Source of the DNA: Falsiroseomonas sp.
GTDB lineage: Bacteria; Pseudomonadota; Alphaproteobacteria; Acetobacterales; Acetobacteraceae
Reading direction: 5' to 3'
Assembly (NCBI RefSeq): GCF_030695085.1
Contig: NZ_JAUYTS010000058.1
Span: 1 to 50,601, forward strand
Length of the DNA stretch: 50,601 bases
This document shows positions 43,284 through 50,601 of the stretch, piece by piece. A program made the position numbers and the translations under genes. The notes below the pieces were generated by a model that did not search any database, was not told the DNA's origin, and was given only the letters and a program-made list of their open reading frames with translations. Position 1 is the stretch's first letter. Each line of letters starts with the position of its first letter.

Positions 43284-44602
43284 CCGGCCAGATCGGCCGG
43301 CGCCACGCCATCCGTCGCCGCCACCAGCGCCGCCACGGCGTCCCGCACATCCTGCTCGGAGTGTTCGGCCGAGATGAAGAAGCGCAGCCGCGCCAGCTTC
43401 TCCGGCACGGCCGGGAAGACGATGGGCAGCGCGTTCACCCCATGCTCCAGCAGCGCCGCCGAGACGCGGATGGCGCGCACGGAACTGCCGAGCACCACGG
43501 GCACGATGCCCAACCCCTCCGAACTGCCGGTATCGAAGCCGCGCGCCCGGCACAGGTCGCGGAACAGCGTCGAATTGGCCTGGAGCTTGGTCACCCGCCA
43601 GGGCTCCGCCGCCATCACATCCATCGCCGCGGCGGCGGATGCGGCAAGCGGCGGGGCGAGGCCCACCGAATAGACGAAGCCCGGCACGGTGTGGCGCATC
43701 CAGTCGATCAGGTCGCCGCGGGCAGCGATGTAGCCCCCGGCGGCGCACAGCGTCTTGGACAGGGTGCCCATCCAGATGTCGACCTCGGCCGGATCGACGC
43801 CCGCGGCCTCGAACACCCCCTTGCCGGTGGCGCCGACGCAGCCCAGGCCATGCGCGTCATCCACCATCAGCCAGGCATCATGCTTGCGGGCGATGCGGAC
43901 CAGCGCGGCCAGGTCCGGCACGTCGCCATCCATCGAGTAATGCCCCTCCACCAGCAGCAGCGCGCGCCCGGCGCTGCGCCGCACGGCGGCCATCTCGCGT
44001 TCCGCCGCGCGAACGTCGTTATGGGCGAAGGAAACGCGCCGCGCGCCCGAAAGCCTGGCGCCCTCGACGCAGGAATTATGGATGGCAGCGTCGTGCACGA
44101 TGACATCGCGCGGCCCCATCAGGTGCCCGATGACCGTGACATTGGTGGCGTGGCCGCTGACGAAGGCCAGCGCCGCCTGCTGGCCGTAATGCGCCGCCAG
44201 CCGCCGTTCCAGTTCGCCATGCACCGGCCTTTCGCCGGAGACCAGGCGGGAGGCGCTGGCCGAGATGCCGTAGCGCGCCATGGCATCGGCGGCCGCCTTG
44301 TGCAGGCGCGGGTCGCCATTCAGGCCGAGATAGTCGTAGGAGCCGAAATTGATGACCTCGCGATTGCCGACCAGGCTGTGCGCGCCGGCCCTGCCCTCAT
44401 GCGCCCGGAAGAAGGGGCTTTCGATGGACAGCGCGCCCATCGCTTCCTGCATCAGGCCGAAATCGCGCAGGCCCTGGATGGCGCCGAAGCCCTTCTGGTC
44501 GGAGGCTGCCTGCGCATCCTGCCCCTCCCGCCGCCGCGCCAGGCGTTGCACCAGAGCAAGCCGTGCGGCGTTGGAGAGGCCGAATCCCTGACCGCGACTC
44601 AT
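43280..44602 (-). CDS. Alpha-oxoamine synthase (AONS/serine palmitoyltransferase family)
   Basis: A 440-residue PLP enzyme. INFGSYDYLGLNGDPRL and GISASASRLVSGERPVHGEL lead to VDDAHGLGCVG (Asp248 and His251 hold the cofactor) and GTLSKTLCAAGGY (Lys283 forms the Schiff base). It condenses an amino acid with an acyl thioester, losing CO2, to give an alpha-aminoketone. An N-terminal extension of about 60 residues before the fold is longer than in BioF. No biotin genes are nearby; placement directly after a thioesterase-less PKS argues for release of the polyketide chain. ATG 44602 is chosen; GTG 44638 would overlap the PKS stop as TAGTG. The 3' end overlaps the GNAT gene. Confidence 0.9.
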   Translation of the reverse strand: MSRGQGFGLSNAARLALVQRLARRREGQDAQAASDQKGFGAIQGLRDFGLMQEAMGALSIESPFFRAHEGRAGAHSLVGNREVINFGSYDYLGLNGDPRLHKAAADAMARYGISASASRLVSGERPVHGELERRLAAHYGQQAALAFVSGHATNVTVIGHLMGPRDVIVHDAAIHNSCVEGARLSGARRVSFAHNDVRAAEREMAAVRRSAGRALLLVEGHYSMDGDVPDLAALVRIARKHDAWLMVDDAHGLGCVGATGKGVFEAAGVDPAEVDIWMGTLSKTLCAAGGYIAARGDLIDWMRHTVPGFVYSVGLAPPLAASAAAAMDVMAAEPWRVTKLQANSTLFRDLCRARGFDTGSSEGLGIVPVVLGSSVRAIRVSAALLEHGVNALPIVFPAVPEKLARLRFFISAEHSEQDVRDAVAALVAATDGVAPADLAG

Positions 44603-44637
44603 GCTGACGTGCTGATCCCTGACTGCTCCGCCGGCCA

Positions 44638-47600
44638 CTATTCGGCCGCGCGTATGGCCCCGGCGCTGGGCTCGAAGGATTCCATCAGGGTGGAGATGGT
44701 CGCCTCGTCGCCCGCCGGCGCCAAGGCCGCATCTGCGATCTGCCGCGCCAAGGCCCCCACCGTCAACTCCTCCGTGAGTGCGGCGAGTGCCACCTGCACG
44801 CCGAGGCGCTGTTCCAGCCCCCCGCGCAACTCCAGCGCGCCGAGGCTGTCGAGCCCCAAACCGGTGACCGCGGCATCCGCCGCCACCGCCTCCGCCGGCA
44901 GGCGCAGGATGCGGGCGATCTCCTCCGTCACCAGGCGCAGGATCAGCGCCTCCGCCTCCGGCCGCGGCAGGCTGGGCAGGCGGGCGCGCAGATCGTCGGC
45001 GGAAGCGGGCGCCTCGACGCCGGCCAGCGCCCCCAGCATCGGCTCCGCCATGATCGGCAGGGCGATGCGGCCCTCGCCACTGGACAGGCGCACCAGCAGG
45101 GGCGCGGCATCCGAGGCGGCCAGCAGCGCCGGCAGCACGGCCAGCGATTCGGCGGCCGTCATGCCCGTCACGCCCAGGCGGCGGTTCAGCTTCTCCGCCT
45201 TCTCCCGGTCATCGGCCAGCATGCCGACATCGGCGATCGGCCCCCAGCCGATGGCCAGCGCCGGGCGGCCGGCGGCACGGCGGCGTCGCGCCAACGCCTC
45301 CAGCGCCGCATTGGCGGCGACGTAATTGGCCTGGCCGGGATTGCCGAAGGTGGTGGTGGCGGAGCTGAACAGCAGGAACAGCGTCAGCTTGTCGCCCGAG
45401 GTCAGCCGGTCCAGATTCTCCGCCGCCCGCAGCTTCGGCGCCAGCACACGGCGGAAACGGGCGGCATCCATCGCCGTGGCGGCGCCGTCATCCAGCACCG
45501 CCGCGCAATGCACCACGCCGCCGATCGGCCGCGCCGCCCGGATTTTTGTCAGTGTCGCCGCCAGGGCTTCGGCATCCGCCGCATCGCATTGATGCAACGC
45601 GGGGCGGGCGCCGAGCGCCGAAAGCTCGCGCAGCGCGGCGGCCGCCTCCTCCCCGCCGCTGCGGCCGATCAGCGCCAGGTGCTTCGCCCCCTGCCCGACC
45701 AGCCAGCGCGCGGTGGCCAGGCCGAAGCCACGCGTGCCGCCGACCACGATGATGGTCTGGCCGGCCGGCGGCGCCCAGGGCGCGGCGGTGGCGGGGCGTT
45801 CTGCCGGCGGGCGGATCACCAGCTTGCCGATATGGGCGGAGGCCTGCAGCGTGCGGAAGGCGGCCTCCACCTCCTCCGGCCCGAACAGCGCATGCGGCAG
45901 CGGCCGCAGCGTGCCGTCCTGCAGCCGGTCGCGCACCTGGCCCAGCAGGCGGGAGGCCTGGCCCGGGCGGGCGCGCGGCAGTTCATCCACATCCACGGCG
46001 AAGTAGCTGGCATTGCGCCGCAGCGGGCGGATCGGCGCGCGGCGGTTCTCGACATAGTCGCGCTTGCCCAGCTCGACGAAGCGCCCGAACGGCTTCACGA
46101 GGCCGAGCGACCTCTCCATCGCCTCGCCGGCCAGGGAGTTCAGCACCACATCTACACCCTCCGGCCAGGCGGCACGCAGCGCATCGGCGAAGCCGGGGTC
46201 GCGGCTGTCCAGCACCAGGTCGGCGCCGGCGGCGCGCAGGAAGGCGCGCTTGGCGGCGCTGCCGGCGGTCATCGCGATGCGCGCGCCGATGGACTGTGCC
46301 ACCTGCAAGGCGGCGAGCCCGACGGCACCGGCGCCGCCATGGATCAGCACCGTCTCGCCCTGTTGCAGGTCGGCGCAGGTCTCCAGCGCATGCAGCGCGG
46401 TCATGAAGGCGACCGGGATGGTCGCGGCCTGCACCGGGTCCAGCCCCTCCGGCAGCGGCGCGATCGCCTCCACCCGGGTGATGACGCGGGCAGCCAGCGC
46501 GCCCGGCGCGAAGCCGAAGACGCGGGTGCCGGGGCGCAGCGCGACGCCCGGCCCGGCCTGTTCGACGATGCCGGCGCATTCCATGCCAAGCGTCGGGCCG
46601 GCGAAGCCTGCCTCCAGCACTTCCTCCGGCAGCAGCCCCTGCGCCCACATCAGGTCGCGGAAATTCAGCCCCGCGGCTTCGACGCGCAGCGCCACCTCAC
46701 CCGGCCCGGGCGCGCGCGGCGGCGCGGCTTCCCAGCGCAGGGTGCCGAGGCGGCCGGGCTGGCCGATGCCGAGCGCGAGCGGCCCGCCGGGCGCGGGCGT
46801 GGTCAGGCCGCGTTGCAGGCGGGGCACCAGCCGCGCATCCGGGCCGAGCGTCACCTCCGGCTCCGGCACCGTCACCGACTCCATCTGGGCCAGTTCCGCC
46901 GCCAGGCGCCGCGCCGCGGCCTCCGGCGCCAGGCCGGGGGCAAGGTCGATCCGCCGCGGGCGCAGCGCCGGCATCTCGTTCGTCAGCACGCGGGCCAGGC
47001 CGAGCAAGGCGGCGGCCTGCGGCACGTGGCAGCCCTCCGGCGGTTGCAGCCCGCCCTGCGTCACCAGCACGAAACCGGCGGCGATACCGGTGGCGGCTTC
47101 CGCCAGCCGGGTCACGGCGGCGAGCGTCGCGGCCAGCGCCGGTTCCTCCGGCGCCGCGAGCACCAGCAGCCTTGCGCCGCGCAGGCGGGACGTATCGGGC
47201 ACCTCGTCCAGCCCGGCCCGCTCCACCACCGCGCCACGACGCCGCAGCTTGGCGGCCAGCGCATCGGCCAGAGGCGCGGATTCGGCATCGGCCAGCAGCA
47301 GGCTGCGCGGCGGCGCGGGCGGCGCGGCGGCGGAGGGCGGCGGCTGTTCCGCGGCCAGCAGCAGCGCCGGCCAGGGGGCGCAGGACAGCGGTTCGGCGAC
47401 GGAGGCGCGAAAACCACCCTCCGCCAGCCGGCCGAGCCAGAGCGCCGCATCCGGCAGCGCCCCACCCGCCGAGCCACCCGCCGCATCCGGCCCGAGGCCG
47501 GTCCACCAGGCGGGGTCCTGGCCACAGACGAAAGTCCAGACGCGGCCCGGCAGCGGTTCCACCAGCAGCAGCGCGCCGCCTTCCGCCAGCGCCGGGCGCA

Positions 47601-50600
47601 GCGCGGTGGCCAGCGTGGTGCCGGCCTTGGCGCGGGCGGCCGGCGCCAGGCCGATGACCAGGTCCGCCACCAGCGGCGGCGGCGCATCGCCCAGCGGGTC
47701 CCAGATCACACCACGGATCTCGCTGCCCGCCGGCATGCCCTCCGGCAATTCGGGCAGCGGCACCCGCCCTTCCCCGGCCGCGACATAGACCAGCGCACGG
47801 CCCATCGGCGCCAGCCGCGCCAGCACGCGCCGCGCCAGCACGCCGCCAGCGGCGCCCACTTCCAGGATGCGCAGCGGCCGGGTTTCCGGCCAGGCGGCGG
47901 CCAATGCGCCGACGGCCGCGGCCAGCGCCTCCGCCAGCCGGGCCATGCCCTCCCCCTGCGCCGGGGGCGGCGCCGGGTCGCGCAGGCAGCCATGCAGCGC
48001 ATCCGGCAGGCGTTCGGCGGCTTCGGCGATCCAGGCGAGGTCGAGCGCCAGCGCCGGCTGTTCGGCCAGGACCGATCGCCAGATCTCGGCGGCGTCGGGC
48101 AGCGCATTGTCGGGCAGCAGGCGGATGCCGCCCGGCCTGCCCTTCTGCACCGGCTCCGCCGCGCCATCCTCCACCAGCGCGCGGCGCAGGAACGCTTCGT
48201 AGGCGGAAGCCTCGGGCGCGGCTTCGTGCAGCGACGGCTCGGCGGCGTAGAGGCCCTGGGCGGCGGCGGCGACATGCGCCTCCAGCAGCAGGGACGCCTC
48301 GGTCAGGTCCAGCGCGGCGGCGGCGGCGCGGGCGGCCTCCAGCGCGGGCGCCAGTGCCGGGGCGGGCGGCGCGCCATCCGCGGCAGGTGCCAGGCCGATG
48401 CGATAGACCGCATCCTCCGCGCTGGCCGCGCCCGGCAGGGCAAAGCGCTGGAACACCGCATCCTCGATGCGTGCGACGATGCGCCCCACCGCATCGCGCA
48501 GCACCATCCGCGCGGTGGCGGAGCGCACGCCGCGACGGGTCAGCGTGACATCGGCACTCACCGCGGGCGCAGCGCCGGCCAGCGCCACCAGCCGGCCGAA
48601 GCGCACCGGCACCAGGCCCGTGCCGGGCGGCGGCGGTGTCTCCGCCAGCAGCGCGAACAGCCCCTGCATGGCGCCATCGAGGCGCGAGGGATGCAACAGG
48701 TAGCCCGCATCCGGCGGCGCGGATTCGGGCAGCGAAAGCCGCACCCGCACCTGGCCGGGCACGGCGGTCGGCGCCACGCTGTCCACCGCGGCGAAGGCCG
48801 CGCCATAGGTCAGGCCGAGACGCGCCGCGAAGGCCCGCAATGCCGCGCCATCCAGCGCGGCGGGGCTGCCGCCCAGGCTGCCACGCGGGCCGGATGGCAG
48901 GCCGGGCGGGTCCAGCGCCGCGGCGGTGGCAACCCGCAGCTCGCCTTCCGCGTGCAGCGCCCAGGCTTCCTCCGAGAGGCGACGGCGGCCCTCGATGCGG
49001 AACAGGCCGGTGGCGGCATCCAGCGTGCAGCGCAATTCCCGTGCCCGGCCGTGTTCCAGCTGCACGGCGCGGAGGATGCGGAATTCCCCCACCTCCAGCG
49101 CCACCGCGTCGGGCGTGCGGGCGCGGGCTGCGGCGAGCGCCATGTCGAGCATGCCCGAGGCCGGCAGCACCGCATCCGGGCCGAGCCGGTGGTCGGCCAG
49201 CCAGGGCGATTGCTCGGTATCCAGCGACACGGTCCAGACGCCTGGCTCCGCGCCCCGGCGGAAGCCGAGCAGCGGGTGATCCTGCACCGCATCCACCAGC
49301 CGGATCGCTTCCACCGTCTCCGGCTGCCAGACCGGCTTGCGGTCGAAGGGGGTCAGCGGCAGGCGGGTGGTGGCGGGGCCGGCGAAGGCCGGGCCGCCGC
49401 GCAAATCTGCGCCAGCGGCGAAGGCGCGATCGGCGATGGCCGGGAACGGGTCCGCGCCTTCCACATCGCGCTTGCTGAGGCTGACGAGATTCGCCGCCTC
49501 CACCCCCGCCGCACGGGCGGTCTCGCGCAGATAGGATTGCAGCACCGGGTTGGGGCCGATTTCCAGGAACAGCCGGGTGCCCTGGGCGATGGCATTGCGC
49601 AGTGCCGGCTCGAACTTCACCGGCTGGCGCAGGTTGCGCCACCAATAGACCGGGCCGAGTGCGTCGCCGGTCAGGGCTTCGCCGGTGACCGTCGAGATCA
49701 TCGGCAGGCTGCCGGGCTGGCCGGTGAGGCCGATCAGCTCCTCCAGCAGCCCATCCCGCACCGCATCCATGGCGGCGCTGTGGAAGGCATAATCCAGGTC
49801 GAGCGCGACATAGGCATGCCGCCGTGCCTCCGCCGCCTGCCGCAGCACGGCGAGGTCGGATTCCGGCCCGGCCAGCGTGACCGCGGCGGGGCCGTTCAGC
49901 GCGCCGATCTCGACGCGGCCTTCCAGGCCGGCGGCGGCGATCAGCGCCTTGGCCTCGGCCGCGGTGGCGCCCAGCGCGGCCATGCGGCCCCGGCCGCGGG
50001 TGCGGTGCTGCTGGCGCGAACGTGCCACGACCAGCCGCGCGGCGGCGGCCAGATCCAGCAACCCCGCGGCATGGGCGGCGGCGACCTCACCGACCGAATG
50101 GCCGAGAACCAGATCCGGCCGCAGGCCTTCCGCCGCCAGCGCCTGAAGACTGGCCACCTGGATGGCGAACAGCAGCGGCTGGGCGATATCCGTCGCCGCC
50201 AGCTGCTCCGCCGTCACGCCGCCCTCGACCATGTCCAGCGGCGACCAGCCGAGCAGCGGCGCCAGCGCGGCATCGGCAGCGGCCATCCCGGCGCGGAACG
50301 GCACCGAATGGGCCAGCGCGATGCGCCCCATGCCGGCGAACTGCGCGCCATTGCCGCTGAACACGAAACACAACCCGCCGGAGGCCGCGGCCAGGCCCGA
50401 GACCGCCCGCGCCTTCGGCGCCGCATGCCGCCAATCGGCCAGGCCGGCGGCGAGCGCCGGACCATCGGGCCCGCGCAGCACCAACCGGTGCGGGTGCAGG
50501 TCCCGGTGCCGGGCAGCGCCGCGGGCCAGCGCGCCGGCCTCCGCCGGACCGGCCGCTTCCAGCCGCGATTCCCAGCTCGCCGCCAGCGCCGCCAGCGCGG

Positions 50601-50601
50601 C
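44638..50601 (-). CDS. Highly reducing type I polyketide synthase, C-terminal part (AT-DH-MT-ER-KR-ACP)
   Basis: The frame is open to the right edge, so the N terminus (expected ketosynthase) is missing; 1987 residues are visible. Numbered from the edge: KS-AT linker (1-75), AT with VFSGNGAQFAGMG and GHSVGE (Ser169) plus YAFH (His274), DH (His471 in DHRLGPDAVLP; Asp642/Gln646 in LDGAMQ), a C-methyltransferase-like region with weakened LEVGAAGG (about 913), a structural KR, ER (HGGAGAVGLAA, about 1421), KR (GGTRGFG, Ser1747, Tyr1760) and ACP (GLGLDSL, Ser1919). There is no thioesterase. It likely works iteratively to make a saturated chain, released by the downstream oxoamine synthase. Confidence 0.95.
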   Translation of the reverse strand, partial: AALAALAASWESRLEAAGPAEAGALARGAARHRDLHPHRLVLRGPDGPALAAGLADWRHAAPKARAVSGLAAASGGLCFVFSGNGAQFAGMGRIALAHSVPFRAGMAAADAALAPLLGWSPLDMVEGGVTAEQLAATDIAQPLLFAIQVASLQALAAEGLRPDLVLGHSVGEVAAAHAAGLLDLAAAARLVVARSRQQHRTRGRGRMAALGATAAEAKALIAAAGLEGRVEIGALNGPAAVTLAGPESDLAVLRQAAEARRHAYVALDLDYAFHSAAMDAVRDGLLEELIGLTGQPGSLPMISTVTGEALTGDALGPVYWWRNLRQPVKFEPALRNAIAQGTRLFLEIGPNPVLQSYLRETARAAGVEAANLVSLSKRDVEGADPFPAIADRAFAAGADLRGGPAFAGPATTRLPLTPFDRKPVWQPETVEAIRLVDAVQDHPLLGFRRGAEPGVWTVSLDTEQSPWLADHRLGPDAVLPASGMLDMALAAARARTPDAVALEVGEFRILRAVQLEHGRARELRCTLDAATGLFRIEGRRRLSEEAWALHAEGELRVATAAALDPPGLPSGPRGSLGGSPAALDGAALRAFAARLGLTYGAAFAAVDSVAPTAVPGQVRVRLSLPESAPPDAGYLLHPSRLDGAMQGLFALLAETPPPPGTGLVPVRFGRLVALAGAAPAVSADVTLTRRGVRSATARMVLRDAVGRIVARIEDAVFQRFALPGAASAEDAVYRIGLAPAADGAPPAPALAPALEAARAAAAALDLTEASLLLEAHVAAAAQGLYAAEPSLHEAAPEASAYEAFLRRALVEDGAAEPVQKGRPGGIRLLPDNALPDAAEIWRSVLAEQPALALDLAWIAEAAERLPDALHGCLRDPAPPPAQGEGMARLAEALAAAVGALAAAWPETRPLRILEVGAAGGVLARRVLARLAPMGRALVYVAAGEGRVPLPELPEGMPAGSEIRGVIWDPLGDAPPPLVADLVIGLAPAARAKAGTTLATALRPALAEGGALLLVEPLPGRVWTFVCGQDPAWWTGLGPDAAGGSAGGALPDAALWLGRLAEGGFRASVAEPLSCAPWPALLLAAEQPPPSAAAPPAPPRSLLLADAESAPLADALAAKLRRRGAVVERAGLDEVPDTSRLRGARLLVLAAPEEPALAATLAAVTRLAEAATGIAAGFVLVTQGGLQPPEGCHVPQAAALLGLARVLTNEMPALRPRRIDLAPGLAPEAAARRLAAELAQMESVTVPEPEVTLGPDARLVPRLQRGLTTPAPGGPLALGIGQPGRLGTLRWEAAPPRAPGPGEVALRVEAAGLNFRDLMWAQGLLPEEVLEAGFAGPTLGMECAGIVEQAGPGVALRPGTRVFGFAPGALAARVITRVEAIAPLPEGLDPVQAATIPVAFMTALHALETCADLQQGETVLIHGGAGAVGLAALQVAQSIGARIAMTAGSAAKRAFLRAAGADLVLDSRDPGFADALRAAWPEGVDVVLNSLAGEAMERSLGLVKPFGRFVELGKRDYVENRRAPIRPLRRNASYFAVDVDELPRARPGQASRLLGQVRDRLQDGTLRPLPHALFGPEEVEAAFRTLQASAHIGKLVIRPPAERPATAAPWAPPAGQTIIVVGGTRGFGLATARWLVGQGAKHLALIGRSGGEEAAAALRELSALGARPALHQCDAADAEALAATLTKIRAARPIGGVVHCAAVLDDGAATAMDAARFRRVLAPKLRAAENLDRLTSGDKLTLFLLFSSATTTFGNPGQANYVAANAALEALARRRRAAGRPALAIGWGPIADVGMLADDREKAEKLNRRLGVTGMTAAESLAVLPALLAASDAAPLLVRLSSGEGRIALPIMAEPMLGALAGVEAPASADDLRARLPSLPRPEAEALILRLVTEEIARILRLPAEAVAADAAVTGLGLDSLGALELRGGLEQRLGVQVALAALTEELTVGALARQIADAALAPAGDEATISTLMESFEPSAGAIRAAE

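Noticed and set aside
43284..43748. Upstream extension of the GNAT gene
   Set aside because: Reads through the oxoamine synthase gene in another frame as Arg/Gly-rich nonsense; GTG 43283 with GTGA overlap is the better start.
46697..49645. 982-residue minus frame overlapping the PKS
   Set aside because: Same strand but shifted frame of the PKS; repetitive Ala/Gly/Arg/Pro sequence, while the main frame carries all PKS domains.

Overview
The window looks like chromosome of a G+C-rich alphaproteobacterium, most likely an Acetobacteraceae member of the Roseomonas type. This rests on strong third-position G/C bias (most genes carry long antisense shadow frames), an abundance of TAXI-TRAP and Bug-type solute receptors, and the protein families present. 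No rRNA, tRNA, CRISPR array, transposase or phage gene was seen, so it reads as ordinary chromosome with accessory modules.

Layout. 1-4.3 kb: iron or heme acquisition, with the start of a YejB-like permease, a family-5 solute-binding protein and a TonB-dependent receptor whose promoter spacer is a perfect Fur-type palindrome. 4.4-9.9 kb: arsenic and metal resistance (arsR-arsP-thioredoxin-P1B-4 ATPase, facing an arsR-acr3 pair). 10.1-19.5 kb: two TAXI-TRAP transporters around ureide catabolism (PuuE allantoinase, ureidoglycolate lyase) and an SDR/epimerase pair; the second TAXI receptor is frameshifted. 19.5-23.2 kb: cytochrome bd oxidase with a DUF2474 small subunit and a DsrE-like periplasmic protein, opposite an NsrR-like Rrf2 regulator. 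23.1-26.4 kb: a persulfide-responsive bigR-type operon (BigR, DUF2892, two YeeE-type halves, Blh dioxygenase, TauE/SafE). 26.5-32.9 kb: an EAL phosphodiesterase, a sulfotransferase-like protein, rsmD, an rluB-type gene, a puuD-type gene, tadA, a DUF1835 protein and an orphan Bug receptor.

33.0-50.6 kb: an ABC-dependent (group 2-like) capsule locus. One operon encodes a lipoprotein, KpsM, KpsT, KpsE and KpsD. A second encodes KpsC and an SDR. A third, on the opposite strand, runs from a large reducing type I polyketide synthase (cut by the right edge, no thioesterase) through an alpha-oxoamine synthase and a GNAT-like acyltransferase to KpsS. The enzyme order PKS, alpha-oxoamine synthase, ketoreductase-like SDR and N-acyltransferase is what a sphingoid/ceramide-like lipid pathway would need. 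Because these genes are interleaved and translationally coupled with the two Kdo-linker transferases (KpsC, KpsS), I propose that the locus builds a polyketide-derived amino-lipid that anchors the capsule. This is the most interesting system in the window; it is inference from gene content and needs chemical proof.
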